This document shows, one piece after another, positions 24,314 through 33,837 of a stretch of 64,000 bases of DNA; the first letter of the stretch is position 1; every line of letters starts with the position of its first letter. The notes under the pieces are model-generated. The model was not told the DNA's origin and did no database searches. It worked only from the letters and a program-made list of their open reading frames with translations. The stretch comes from Polaromonas sp. OV174 (lineage in GTDB: Bacteria; Pseudomonadota; Gammaproteobacteria; Burkholderiales; Burkholderiaceae_C): the NCBI RefSeq assembly GCF_900112285.1, contig NZ_FOKZ01000020.1, forward strand, positions 1-64,000, in the 5' to 3' direction. The position numbers were made by a program, and so were the translations under genes.

Positions 24314-25489
24314 TCAGGCCAGCAAGGCCTGGGCAAACTCACGCGCGCTAAAGGTTTCCAGGTCTTCCAGTTTTTCGCCCACGCCAATGAAGTAGACCGG
24401 CACCGGACGCAGCTGGGGCGAGGTTTTTGCGCGCTCGCGCGACCACAGGGCAATCGCCGCCAGCACGCCGCCCTTGGCCGTGCCGTCCAGCTTGGTCACG
24501 ATCAGACCGGTGAGCTGGAGCGCTTCGTCGAAGGATTTGACCTGGGCCAGGGCATTTTGGCCGGTGTTGCCGTCTATCACCAGCAAGACTTCGTGCGGTG
24601 CCGTAGCGTCGGCCTTTTGCACCACCCGCTTGATCTTCCGCAGCTCTTCCATCAGGTGCAGCTGGGTTGGCAGCCGGCCTGCGGTGTCGACCAGCACCAC
24701 ATCCTTGCCGCGCGCCTTGCCGGCACTGACGGCATCAAAGCTGACGGCCGCCGGGTCGCCGCCTTCCTGGCTGACAATTTCGACGGTGTTGCGGTCGGCC
24801 CAGACACTGAGCTGCTCACGCGCGGCGGCGCGAAAGGTATCGGCGGCCGCCAGCAGCACCGAGGCGCCCTCGTTGGCCAGGTGGGCCGTCAGCTTGCCTA
24901 TGGAGGTGGTCTTGCCGGCGCCGTTGACGCCCGTCACCATGATGACGGTAGGCTGGTACTGGCCAATCACCAGGGGCTGCTCCAGGGGCTTGAGCAGCTC
25001 GGCAATGGCCTCGACCAGCGCGTTCTTGACGGCCACGGGATGGGTCATGCCGCCGGAGCTGACCCGGCGCTTGACCTCGTCCAGCAGGTGGGCCGTGGCA
25101 TTGACGCCGGTATCGGCCATCAGCAGGGCGGTTTCCAGGTCTTCGTACAGCTGGTCGTCGATGCGGCTGCCGGTAAACACGGTGGAAATGCTGGAGCCGG
25201 TCTTGCGCAGGCCGTCCTGCAGCTTGCTGACCCAGCGCTGGCGCTCGGGCGCCACCACCTGCGCAATGGCCTGAGAAATGTCTATGGGCGTGACCAGCGC
25301 GCTGCCGATCAGCGAGCCGGCAGCGTTGGCCGGCGCAGTTGCTGGCGCTGCCGCAGGCGCCGGGATGGGCGCTGCCGCAATAGGCTGTTCTGTGGCCCCG
25401 TCAAGAGGTGGCAGCTCAGGACGAGCAGCCGGCGCAGGCGATGGCGCCGGCGTGGCAGGGCGGATTATTTTCTTGAAGAAACTGAACAT
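24314..25489 (-). CDS. ftsY: Signal recognition particle receptor FtsY
   Basis: This 391-residue GTPase docks SRP-ribosome complexes at the membrane. The first 85 residues are a proline/alanine-rich acidic-poor linker typical of beta-proteobacterial FtsY A domains. The NG domain follows, with G1 GVNGAGKTTSIGKL, the DTFRAAAREQL motif, DTAGRLPTQ and TKLDGTAKGG, and it ends at the GVGEKLEDLETF closing loop. The start codon lies only 28 bases from the divergent M16 peptidase start, so the promoters must overlap the coding ends. Confidence 0.95.
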   Translation of the reverse strand: MFSFFKKIIRPATPAPSPAPAARPELPPLDGATEQPIAAAPIPAPAAAPATAPANAAGSLIGSALVTPIDISQAIAQVVAPERQRWVSKLQDGLRKTGSSISTVFTGSRIDDQLYEDLETALLMADTGVNATAHLLDEVKRRVSSGGMTHPVAVKNALVEAIAELLKPLEQPLVIGQYQPTVIMVTGVNGAGKTTSIGKLTAHLANEGASVLLAAADTFRAAAREQLSVWADRNTVEIVSQEGGDPAAVSFDAVSAGKARGKDVVLVDTAGRLPTQLHLMEELRKIKRVVQKADATAPHEVLLVIDGNTGQNALAQVKSFDEALQLTGLIVTKLDGTAKGGVLAAIALWSRERAKTSPQLRPVPVYFIGVGEKLEDLETFSAREFAQALLA

Positions 25490-25517
25490 TGAATATGCTT
25501 GTAGAGTCCTCTATTCT

Positions 25518-26996
25518 ATGAAACACCCCAAGCGAGCCCTCTTGATGCTCTCAGTACCCCTTTCCCGGCGCTTTTCCGCCTTGCTGCTGCCCGCGGCGCT
25601 AAGCCTTGGTTTGAGCAGTCCGGCGCAGGCTCAGCAAACCGCTGCGACTGTGGAGCAATTCACGCTGGCCAATGGCCTGACGCTTATCGTCAAGCCGGAT
25701 CACCGTGCGCCCACCGTCGCCCACATGTTGTGGGTGCGCGTGGGTTCCATGGACGAGGTGGACGGCACCTCGGGCGTGGCCCATGCGCTGGAGCACATGA
25801 TGTTCAAGGGCACGCCCACGGTGAAGCCCGGTGAATTCTCCAAGCGGGTGGCGGCCCTGGGGGGCCAGGAAAACGCCTTTACCAGCCGCGACAACACCGG
25901 CTATTACCAGCAGATCCCCGCCGCTGCGCTGGAGGAGGTGATGCAGCTGGAGTCCGATCGCTTCGCCCACAACCAGTGGGCCGACGACGAATTCAAGCGC
26001 GAGATCGAGGTGGTCAAGGAAGAGCGCCGGCTGCGCACCGAAGACTCGCCGCGGGCCATGCTCTACGAGCAGCAGGCGGCCGTGACTTATCTGGCCTCGC
26101 CCTACCGCCGCCCCGTGGTTGGCTGGATGAGCGATCTGGACGCCATGACAGCGGATGACGTGCGTGATTTCCACCGTCGCTGGTATGTGCCGGCCAATGC
26201 TGCCGTGGTGGTGGCCGGGGATGTGGACGTGGCGCAGGTCAGGCAGCTGGCCGAAAAATACTATGGCGTCCTGGTGGCCGGACCCGTGCCCGTGCGCAAG
26301 CCGCGCAGCGAGCCCGAGCAGGCCGGCACACGTCGTCTGGACTTCAAGGCGCCCGCCAGCCAGGCTTATGTCAACCTGGCTTTCAAGGTGCCCAAGCTGG
26401 AGCCGCTTGAGCTCAGCGATGCGGCCGGCGCTAGCGTCAGCGCGACAGCCAGCCGTGAGGCCCTGGCGCTAACCGTGCTGGCTGCCGTGCTGGACGGCTA
26501 CCCCGGCGCCCGCCTGGAGCGCGCGCTGGTGCAGGGGACGGCTGCGGGCGGCCGCGTGGCCGACAGCGCTGGCGCCTCCAGCGGCCTGATAGGCCGGGGG
26601 CCGCAGCTGTTCATGCTCGATGGCGTTCCGGCGCAGGGCCAGACGACCGAGCAGGTGGCAGAGGCCTTGCGTCAGCAAGTGGCCGTCATTGCGCGCGAGG
26701 GCGTCAGCGAGGCCGAGCTGAACCGGGTCAAGATTCAGTGGACGGCCAGCGAAACCTACAAGCTGGATTCGGTCTTCAGCCAGGCGCGTGAACTGGGCTC
26801 CAACTGGGTCCAGGGCCTGCCGCTGGATGCCAGCGCGCGCCTGATCGCCAAGCTGCGCAGCATTAGCGGCGCCGAGGTGCAGGCGGTCGCCGCCAAGTAT
26901 TTTGGCGATGAGCAGATGACCCAGGCGACCTTGCTGCCACAGCCCTCTGATCCCACGCGCAAGTCAGGCAAACCCAACGTTTTGCTGCGGCATTAA
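25518..26996 (+). CDS. M16-family zinc metallopeptidase (catalytic member)
   Basis: This 492-residue secreted or periplasmic peptidase has a signal peptide ending near SSPAQA (residue 37). The inverse zinc motif HALEH is at residues 89-93, and the distal glutamate is in VVKEERR. The second half holds a C-terminal M16 domain without the zinc motif. It forms a pair with the following gene, which lacks HxxEH; such pairs often work as heterodimers. The ATG at 25518 was chosen; ATG 25545 is also possible. An insertion-like Ala/Ser-rich stretch (AGASVSATASREALA) interrupts the middle. Confidence 0.88.
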   Translation: MKHPKRALLMLSVPLSRRFSALLLPAALSLGLSSPAQAQQTAATVEQFTLANGLTLIVKPDHRAPTVAHMLWVRVGSMDEVDGTSGVAHALEHMMFKGTPTVKPGEFSKRVAALGGQENAFTSRDNTGYYQQIPAAALEEVMQLESDRFAHNQWADDEFKREIEVVKEERRLRTEDSPRAMLYEQQAAVTYLASPYRRPVVGWMSDLDAMTADDVRDFHRRWYVPANAAVVVAGDVDVAQVRQLAEKYYGVLVAGPVPVRKPRSEPEQAGTRRLDFKAPASQAYVNLAFKVPKLEPLELSDAAGASVSATASREALALTVLAAVLDGYPGARLERALVQGTAAGGRVADSAGASSGLIGRGPQLFMLDGVPAQGQTTEQVAEALRQQVAVIAREGVSEAELNRVKIQWTASETYKLDSVFSQARELGSNWVQGLPLDASARLIAKLRSISGAEVQAVAAKYFGDEQMTQATLLPQPSDPTRKSGKPNVLLRH

Positions 26997-27032
26997 GCCC
27001 AGCCAGGAACCGAACGAGTCCATATATTCATC

Positions 27033-28469
27033 ATGATTGCTATAAAAAGTAGAGCTATTTGCGCCCTATTGATAGGCGCTACAGGCCTTTTTCTTCATTC
27101 AATCGCGCTGGCGGTGATCCCGATTCAGCATTGGGTTCAGCCTGGCGGCGCCCAGGTCTATCTGATCGAGAGCCCGGCCATTCCCATGGTCGATGTGCAG
27201 ATCGATTTTGATGCCGGTGGCCGCCGTGATCCAGCGGCTCAGGCCGGCCTGGCCAGCGTCACGGCGGGCATGCTGGACAAAGGCGTGCTGGCCGGGAATG
27301 GCGAACGCAGCGCCGGGCCGCCCCGAGCAAGTTCAGCCCCCTCGGGGGGCAGTGCGGTACGCGAAGCGACAAGCGTGGGGGCCATTGAACCAGCACTGGA
27401 TGAAAGCCAGCTCAACGAGGCCTGGGCCGATCTGGGCGCGCAGTTTGGCGCGGGTGCCGGTTCCGACCGCATGAGTTTTTCCCTGCGCTCGCTGACCGAG
27501 CCCGATTTGCTGGCCAAGGCTGTGGCGCTGGCGGCGCGTGAAATTGCCGAGCCGGCTTTTCCCGACAGCGTCTGGCAGCGTGAACGCCAGCGCATGCAGG
27601 CGGCGCTCAAGGAGTCCTACACCCGCCCCGGCAACGTGATTGGCCGGGCCTACACGCAAGCGGTCTACGGCAGCCATCCCTATGGCTATGAAGTCAGCGA
27701 GGCCACGCTGGCGCAGATCAGCGTGGCGGATATGCGGGCAGCGCATGCGGCCGGCGTGGTGGCCTGCCGGGCTCGCATCAGCCTGGTGGGAGCCATCACC
27801 CGGGCCCAGGCCGACGCCATGGCTACCAGCCTGCTGTCGCGTCTGCCGCAAGTGCCCTGCGCCAGCCTGGCGCCGCTGCCGGCCGTGGCCGAGGTGGCGC
27901 CGCTGAGCCAGGCGAAAGAGACGAGCATTCCCTTTGATTCGGCCCAGGCCCATGTGCTGATAGGCCAGCCCGGTTTCAAGCGGGATGACCCCGACTATTT
28001 CCCGCTGACCGTGGGCAACTACATTCTGGGCGGCGGTGGTTTTGTCTCGCGCCTGACGGTCGAGGTGCGTGAAAAGCGCGGCCTGACGTATGGCGTGTCC
28101 AGCGGCTTCACGCCCGGCCGGCATGCCGGCAGCTTCACCGTGGGCCTGCAGACCCGGCCCGATCAGGCGACGCAGGCGGCCCAGCTGGTGCATCAGGTGC
28201 TGAGCGACTTTGTCGCCCAGGGGCCGACCGAAGCCGAGTTGAAGGCCGCCAAGGACAACCTGATAGGCGGCTTTGCCCTGCGCATTGACAGCAATAGCAA
28301 GCTGCTGAGCAATTTGGCCAGCATTGCGTGGAATAATTTGCCGCTCGACTACCTGGAGCGCTGGACGCAACAGGTGGATAAGGTCACCGTTGCGGACATC
28401 AAAGCCGCCTTTGCGCGCAAGCTGCAGCCCGAAAAAATGGTGACCGTGATTCTTGGAGCCGCCTCATGA
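27033..28469 (+). CDS. M16-family peptidase-like protein without the zinc motif, built partly from two repeats
   Basis: This 478-residue partner of the upstream M16 peptidase lacks HxxEH. At that place it has SVTAGMLDKGVL. It keeps the late R/Y motif EVREKRGLTYGVSSGF that supports substrate binding. Two parts come from repeats. Residues 2-21 (AIKSRAICALLIGATGLFLH) are a family 1 repeat in sense orientation and make up most of the signal peptide. Residues about 94-117, between VLAGNGERS and the conserved ALDESQL, are a family 2 repeat. The frame is intact throughout. The stop overlaps rsmD by four bases. Confidence 0.88.
   Translation: MIAIKSRAICALLIGATGLFLHSIALAVIPIQHWVQPGGAQVYLIESPAIPMVDVQIDFDAGGRRDPAAQAGLASVTAGMLDKGVLAGNGERSAGPPRASSAPSGGSAVREATSVGAIEPALDESQLNEAWADLGAQFGAGAGSDRMSFSLRSLTEPDLLAKAVALAAREIAEPAFPDSVWQRERQRMQAALKESYTRPGNVIGRAYTQAVYGSHPYGYEVSEATLAQISVADMRAAHAAGVVACRARISLVGAITRAQADAMATSLLSRLPQVPCASLAPLPAVAEVAPLSQAKETSIPFDSAQAHVLIGQPGFKRDDPDYFPLTVGNYILGGGGFVSRLTVEVREKRGLTYGVSSGFTPGRHAGSFTVGLQTRPDQATQAAQLVHQVLSDFVAQGPTEAELKAAKDNLIGGFALRIDSNSKLLSNLASIAWNNLPLDYLERWTQQVDKVTVADIKAAFARKLQPEKMVTVILGAAS
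27034..27095 (+). repeat. Family 1 repeat, copy G, encoding a signal peptide
   Basis: It has TTGCTATAAAAAGTAGAGC, then TATTTGCGCCCTATTG, then ATAGGCGCTACAGGCC and TTTTT. The central hairpin GCGCC/GGCGC is perfect. It begins right after the start codon of the M16-like gene and is in frame. Confidence 0.85.
27313..27384 (+). repeat. Family 2 repeat, copy 2, inside the M16-like gene
   Basis: It contains CGGGCCGCCCCGAGC, then CAGCCCCCTCGGGGGGCAG, then GCGAAGCGACAAGCG and TGGGGGCC. It aligns over its full length with the copy at 54899. It adds about 24 residues to the protein in frame. Confidence 0.8.
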
Positions 28470-29161
28470 AATACACCCCCCTCACACCCGCCGTCAAGCC
28501 ACCATCGCAGGCCTCCGAACAGGCAGCCGCCACGCGCAACAAGGCGCGGGCGCAAGCCGCCCACGCCAGGGCTCACGCCAAGCCGCCCGGCGAAATCCGC
28601 ATCATTGGCGGGCTATACAAACGCACCAAGCTGGCTGTGCCCAATGTGCCCGGGCTGCGCCCGACTCCGGATCGGGTGCGGGAAACCCTGTTCAACTGGC
28701 TGGGCCAGGACCTGACGGGCTGGCGCTGTGCCGATGTCTTTGCAGGCACCGGCGTGCTGGGCTTTGAAGCGGTGTCGCGCGGCGCGGCCGAGGTTTTGCT
28801 GTGCGAACAGGACCCGGCGCTGGTGCTGCAGCTCAAGGCCTTGCAGGCGCGGCTGAAAATCGACAAGGTCAAGATTGAACGCGGCGACGGCCTGGCCATG
28901 CTCAGACGCCTGGCCGTGGGCAGCATGCAGCTGGTGTTTCTGGACCCGCCGTTTGAGTCCACCCAGTTTGAGTCCGCGCTGAAAGCCGCCGCACAGGCCA
29001 TTGGCCCCACTGGCCTGGTTTACCTGGAGGCACCCAAGGCCTGGACCGACGAAGAACTGCTCCCTCTGGGCCTTCAACTGCAACGCAGCGGCAAGGCCGG
29101 CGCCGTGCACTTTCATCTGCTGAGCAAAGGCGACGCGTCGCCCAAGCTGGCTGACGCTTGA
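28466..29161 (+). CDS. rsmD: 16S rRNA (guanine-966-N2)-methyltransferase
   Basis: This 231-residue enzyme methylates G966 of 16S rRNA. After a 40-residue basic, alanine-rich N-terminal tail the family start is seen as GEIRIIGGLYKRTKL. The SAM motif follows as CADVFAGTGVLGFEAVSRGA, and the catalytic N-methylation motif DPPF is at VFLDPPFES. The genes rsmD and coaD are commonly adjacent, as here. The start ATG overlaps the stop of the M16-like gene. Confidence 0.94.
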   Translation: MKYTPLTPAVKPPSQASEQAAATRNKARAQAAHARAHAKPPGEIRIIGGLYKRTKLAVPNVPGLRPTPDRVRETLFNWLGQDLTGWRCADVFAGTGVLGFEAVSRGAAEVLLCEQDPALVLQLKALQARLKIDKVKIERGDGLAMLRRLAVGSMQLVFLDPPFESTQFESALKAAAQAIGPTGLVYLEAPKAWTDEELLPLGLQLQRSGKAGAVHFHLLSKGDASPKLADA

Positions 29162-29248
29162 TTTTTCCCGGCGGCTGCCCGTGCGGCGCTCGTGGGTACC
29201 GGCCTGGCGCTGAGGCGGCGCAAGGGCAGGGCGGGGCATAATTCCCCC

Positions 29249-30027
<779 letters not shown>

Positions 30028-30043
30028 GCCCAGAAAATTAAGC

Positions 30044-30102
30044 GTTTTAGGTCGCTAGCCCAATCGGGTCGGGCGCAGGAAGCTATAAAAATAATAGCTT
30101 TA
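30044..30102 (-). repeat. Family 1 repeat, copy H
   Basis: On the minus strand it reads AAGCTATTATTTTTATAGC, then TTCCTGCGCCCGACCC, then GATTGGGCTAGCGACC. It is one of the best copies. It fills the convergent gap between the ferredoxin and pth genes, and its first bases supply the pth stop codon. Confidence 0.85.
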
Positions 30103-30711
30103 TTCGGTCTCTGGCTTGCGCGGCGGTTTGGGCCGTGGTGCCACGCTGGTGTGGATCAGCATGGTGGCTTTTCCCATTTCACTGCCCAGCAGTTCGGGCA
30201 AGGCCTTGAGCGCGCGGGCAATGCTGTCTTCAATCGCCTGGCGATGTTCCTGCGAGGGTTTTTTCAGCACCCAGTGGATGACCTCGGATTTGACGCCCGG
30301 ATGGCCGACGCCCAGGCGCAGCCGCCAGTAGTCGCCGCTGCCGAGCTGGGCGTGAATGTCGCGCAAGCCGTTGTGGCCGGCATGGCTGCCGCCGAATTTG
30401 AGCTTGGCCTGACCGGGCACGATATCGAGTTCATCATGGGCGACCAGAATCTCTTCGGGCGCTATCTTGAAAAAGCGCGCCAGCGCGGCGACCGATTTGC
30501 CCGACAGATTCATGAAGGTCAGGGGCTTGAGCAGCCACACCGTCTGGCCGTTGATGGTGGTACGCGCCACCTGGCCGTAGTAATTTTTGTCCAGGCTTAG
30601 CGGTGCCTTCAGTTCGCGTGCCAGCGCGTCAATCCACCAGAAACCGGCATTGTGGCGTGTGGCTTCGTATTCGGGGCCGGGGTTGCCCAAGCCAACAAAC
30701 AGTTTGATCAT
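30100..30711 (-). CDS. pth: Peptidyl-tRNA hydrolase
   Basis: This 203-residue enzyme releases peptides from peptidyl-tRNA lost by ribosomes. The start [20 protein letters not shown] includes Asn10 and the catalytic His20. The conserved [13 protein letters not shown] and [15 protein letters not shown] segments follow. The ATG at 30711 fits the family; nine upstream in-frame residues were left out. It is the last gene of the lolB-ispE-prs-rplY-pth cluster, and its stop codon is formed by the first bases of a family 1 repeat. Confidence 0.94.
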   Translation of the reverse strand: MIKLFVGLGNPGPEYEATRHNAGFWWIDALARELKAPLSLDKNYYGQVARTTINGQTVWLLKPLTFMNLSGKSVAALARFFKIAPEEILVAHDELDIVPGQAKLKFGGSHAGHNGLRDIHAQLGSGDYWRLRLGVGHPGVKSEVIHWVLKKPSQEHRQAIEDSIARALKALPELLGSEMGKATMLIHTSVAPRPKPPRKPETE

Positions 30712-30781
30712 GTGCGGTGATGAAAGAGTAGAGGGCATGCCGGTGCATGCGGGGGCTGGTCGGTGAGATTATCGGGCCGAC

Positions 30782-30823
30782 AAAGAAAAACGGCCCATAC
30801 CCTCGCGTGAGGGTAGGGGCCGC
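30782..30823 (-). terminator. Intrinsic terminator after rplY
   Basis: GGCCCxTACCCTC and GAGGGTAxGGGGCC form a long stem around CGCG, followed on the minus strand by CGTTTTTCTTTG. It lies about 30 bases after the rplY stop and separates rplY from pth. Confidence 0.85.
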
Positions 30824-30853
30824 CGACCTATTGAGGTCTATGCAAGCCGCAAG

Positions 30854-31483
30854 TTATTTCTTGCCCTTGCCGCCTTTTTTAGCGTCTTTAGGATCAACCA
30901 CAGCGACTGGTGCTGCAACTTCTTCCACGATGGCCGTGACGGACACCAGGACGGGGTTGACCTGGCCCTTGGCGACAAACTTCACGTCCTTGGGGAGCGT
31001 GATGTCTTTGACGTGCAGCGAGGTGCCCTTTTTCAGGCCGCTCAAATCGACGGCGATGAATTCAGGGATGTCGGCTGGGAAGCAGGACAGCGTCAGCTCG
31101 GTCACCACGTGGTTGACCAGGCAGTTCTCGGTCTTGACAGCTGGGGAAGCTTCTTCGCCGCTGTAGTGCACTGGCACTTTAACGGTCATGCGGGTACGGG
31201 CTTCAACGCGCTGGAAGTCGATGTGCTGGACCTGTTGCTTGTACGGGTGCATTTGCAGATCGCGCAGCAGAACTTTGTGTTCTTTGCCGTTCAGTTCCAT
31301 CTCCAGGATGGAGCCGTGGAAAGCTTCCTTCTTGATGGCGTGCCACAAGGCGTTGTGATCGATTTCGATCAGCAAGGGCTCAGCCGTGCCACCATAAACA
31401 ATACCGGGCGTACGGCCGGTGATGCGGAGACGGCGGCTCGCACCCGTGCCCTGCATAGCGCGCTCAAAAGCGACAAATTTCAT
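30854..31483 (-). CDS. rplY: 50S ribosomal protein L25/Ctc
   Basis: This 209-residue protein binds 5S rRNA. Like other long L25/Ctc forms it has an N-terminal L25 domain (residues 1-93, with GASRRLRITGRTPGIVYG) and a C-terminal TL5 domain. It ends in a lysine-rich tail (DAKKGGKGKK). The ATG at 31483 is preceded by TGGAGAAGATT. The gene lies between prs and pth, as in most beta- and gammaproteobacteria. Confidence 0.95.
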   Translation of the reverse strand: MKFVAFERAMQGTGASRRLRITGRTPGIVYGGTAEPLLIEIDHNALWHAIKKEAFHGSILEMELNGKEHKVLLRDLQMHPYKQQVQHIDFQRVEARTRMTVKVPVHYSGEEASPAVKTENCLVNHVVTELTLSCFPADIPEFIAVDLSGLKKGTSLHVKDITLPKDVKFVAKGQVNPVLVSVTAIVEEVAAPVAVVDPKDAKKGGKGKK

Positions 31484-31576
31484 AATCTTCTCCAGTAGGG
31501 GTGGACCGCGACCAGTGCACCCCGATATAAAAAGGCTGCCCAAGCTCTGAGAGCTTTGTGCAGCCAGCTTTTTGCA

Positions 31577-32557
31577 TCAAATCAGAACGGATTGTTCTTG
31601 ATCTGAAAACAAACTCATGACCGAGTCTCCCTTGGCGATGCGCTGCATGGTTTCAGCGATCAACGGTGCCACGGAGAGTTGGCGAATCTTTTTGCAAGCC
31701 TGGGCATTCGGGTTGAGCGGAATGGTGTTGGTCACCACGACCTCATCGAGCGCGTCGCCCAGGGTAATGCGCTCAATCGCCGGACCAGAGAAAATCGGGT
31801 GCGTGCAATAGGCGTAAACTTTTTTGGCGCCGCGCTCTTTCAGCACTTCAGCGGCCTTGACCAGCGTGCCGGCGGTGTCAATCATGTCGTCCATGATGAC
31901 GCAGTTGCGGCCTTCGATGTCGCCAATCACGTGCATCACTTCGGACACATTGGCCTTGGGCCGGCGCTTGTCGATGATGGCCATGTCGCAGCCCAGCTGC
32001 TTGGCCAGCGCGCGTGCGCGCACCACGCCGCCCACGTCGGGCGAAACGACCATCAGGTCGGCATAATTTTTCTGGCGCAAGTCGCCCAGCAACACGGGCG
32101 AGGCATAAATATTGTCCACCGGGATGTCAAAAAATCCCTGGATCTGGTCGGCATGCAAGTCCATGGTCAATACGCGCGACACGCCGACGGCCTGCAGCAT
32201 ATTGGCCACCACCTTGGCGGTGATGGGGACGCGTGCCGAACGCGGGCGTCGATCCTGGCGGGCGTAGCCGAAATAGGGAATCACGGCGGCGATCTCATCT
32301 GCCGACGAGCGTTTCAGCGCGTCCACCATGATGAGCAATTCCATCAGGTTTTCATTGGTCGGTGCGCAGGTCGACTGCACCACGAAGACGTCGCGGGCGC
32401 GCACGTTTTGTTGGATTTCGACGGTGACTTCACCGTCTGAAAAGCGCCCCACATGGGCGGCACCCAGTGAGGTGCCCAGGTGTTGGGCAATTTCGGCGGC
32501 CATGCTTGGATTGGCATTGCCGGTGAAAACCATGAAGTCGGGGTGGTGCGTTTGCAT
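31577..32557 (-). CDS. prs: Ribose-phosphate pyrophosphokinase
   Basis: This 326-residue enzyme makes PRPP from ribose 5-phosphate and ATP for nucleotide, histidine and NAD synthesis. Visible motifs are the flexible-loop/ATP region [19 protein letters not shown], the metal site [14 protein letters not shown], and the PRPP-binding loop [18 protein letters not shown]. The length is normal for the family. It is transcribed downstream of tRNA-Gln, with two hairpins between them, so it may have its own promoter. Confidence 0.96.
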   Translation of the reverse strand: MQTHHPDFMVFTGNANPSMAAEIAQHLGTSLGAAHVGRFSDGEVTVEIQQNVRARDVFVVQSTCAPTNENLMELLIMVDALKRSSADEIAAVIPYFGYARQDRRPRSARVPITAKVVANMLQAVGVSRVLTMDLHADQIQGFFDIPVDNIYASPVLLGDLRQKNYADLMVVSPDVGGVVRARALAKQLGCDMAIIDKRRPKANVSEVMHVIGDIEGRNCVIMDDMIDTAGTLVKAAEVLKERGAKKVYAYCTHPIFSGPAIERITLGDALDEVVVTNTIPLNPNAQACKKIRQLSVAPLIAETMQRIAKGDSVMSLFSDQEQSVLI

Positions 32558-32675
32558 GTTGGGCCCAGCTGCTGTCGGACTTGAAGAAGGAGGCTGAAAT
32601 TTCTATCGAGGCAAAATACGCACGGGAAACGCCTTGCAACAGGGACTTGGCAGTGAGTGCCGATTGCTTGCGTTT

Positions 32676-32741
32676 CCAAAAACACTCAGACCCGCACGAT
32701 GCGGGTCCGGGTTCTTAAATTCCTGCGGGACTATCCCGCAG
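32676..32741 (-). terminator. Two hairpins between tRNA-Gln and prs
   Basis: Going in the direction of transcription, the first stem is CCTGCGGGA/TCCCGCAGG (32722-32741). The second is GACCCGCA/TGCGGGTC (32689-32707), followed by TGAGTGTTTTTGG. The second looks like an intrinsic terminator that would end the tRNA transcript. The first may be a processing structure. Confidence 0.7.
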
Positions 32742-32752
32742 GCTTGCAAATT

Positions 32753-32829
32753 TGGCAGGGGTGGAAGGATTCGAACCTGCGAATGCCGGAATCAAAATCC
32801 GGTGCCTTAACCAACTTGGCGACACCCCT
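32753..32829 (-). tRNA. tRNA-Gln (anticodon UUG)
   Basis: The 77-base cloverleaf has an AGGGGTG/CACCCCT acceptor stem, the anticodon loop TTTTGATT with anticodon TTG, a GGTTCGAATCC T-arm and an encoded CCA. It lies in the ispE-prs cluster on the same strand, its usual place in beta- and gammaproteobacteria. Confidence 0.95.
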
Positions 32830-32904
32830 ACACAGGACAATTGTTGTTGCCAACAACCGACCTATTAATCGTCGCTTGAACGCGCATTTTCAAGAGCCGT
32901 CATT

Positions 32905-33795
32905 CTACCAACCGGCTAGAGGATGCGCCTCCAAATTTTTGCATTTTTTTATTTTCCAGTCGCCGGGGGCTTCGGGTAAATCAAGGTCTTGCAAAATTTG
33001 CGCAAATACAGCACTTCCTGAGCCGGTCATTCGCCCCTGAAGATTTTGTGCTTCAAGCCAATCGAGCGACTGGCCAATCTGCGGACAAAGTTCCTGAGCT
33101 ACCGGCTGCAAGTCATTATGGCCAAATTTAAAAATTTGATCATTTGCATATGCAGCAAAGCCTTGAATTATAGCAGTCTCTGAATCGCGTTTTAGGCCGG
33201 GCGCATTAAAAATTGCTTGAGTCGATAAACCGACCGCTGGTTTGACCACTAAAAAGTGGGCTGAGGGCAGGCTGATGGGGGTGATTTTTTCGCCAATGCC
33301 TTCCACCCAGGCATGGCCGCCGGAGAGGAAAAAAGGCACGTCCGCGCCCAGCGACAAGGCCAGGGCGCGCAATTCCGCCGCCGGCAGGCGCACGCCCCAA
33401 AGGCGTTGCAGCGCCAGCAGGCAAGTCGCGGCGTCCGAAGAGCCTCCGCCCATGCCGGCTTGCGAGGGAATGCGTTTTTCCAGGCTGATATGCACGCCCA
33501 GGGAAGTGCCGCAGGCCGCCTGCAGGGCGCGGGCCGCCCGCACCGCCAGGTCTTGCTCGGGCAGTGCTTCGGCGGGATGCCCAGACGTGCTCAGGTCGGT
33601 GCGGCTGATCTGGCCGTCGCTGCGCAGCTCAAAGTGCAGCGTGTCGCACCAGTCGATCAGCATGAACACCGACTGCAGCAAGTGATAGCCGTCGGGCCGG
33701 CGCCCGGTGAGATGCAAAAACAAATTGAGTTTGGCCGGCGCAGGGACGTCGTACAGGGCTTTGAGAGGCGGCGATGAGAGAAGGGTGCGAGTCAC
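32905..33795 (-). CDS. ispE: 4-diphosphocytidyl-2-C-methyl-D-erythritol kinase
   Basis: This 296-residue GHMP kinase performs the ATP-dependent step of the MEP isoprenoid pathway. It has the substrate motif PAPAKLNLFLHLTGRRPDGY and the glycine-rich ATP loop SQAGMGGGSSDAATCLLAL. The third GHMP motif is near the C-terminus at GRMTGSGSAVFAQI. A somewhat AT-rich patch around 33120-33220 codes residues before the last third. It follows lolB by 42 bases on the same strand. Confidence 0.95.
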   Translation of the reverse strand: MTRTLLSSPPLKALYDVPAPAKLNLFLHLTGRRPDGYHLLQSVFMLIDWCDTLHFELRSDGQISRTDLSTSGHPAEALPEQDLAVRAARALQAACGTSLGVHISLEKRIPSQAGMGGGSSDAATCLLALQRLWGVRLPAAELRALALSLGADVPFFLSGGHAWVEGIGEKITPISLPSAHFLVVKPAVGLSTQAIFNAPGLKRDSETAIIQGFAAYANDQIFKFGHNDLQPVAQELCPQIGQSLDWLEAQNLQGRMTGSGSAVFAQILQDLDLPEAPGDWKIKKCKNLEAHPLAGW

Positions 33796-33837
33796 GCTTG
33801 ATGCTTTCGGTGGGCCATGGGGCCAGCGAATAAGGGT

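Noticed and set aside
23813-25492. A 559-codon plus-strand frame opposite ftsY and the DUF962 gene
   Set aside because: It is antisense to two well-supported genes and has low-complexity His/Gln/Gly content.
33120-33220. A family 1 repeat inside ispE
   Set aside because: The AT-rich patch has a TATAGC and a GGCCGGGCGC piece, but order and spacing do not fit the family.
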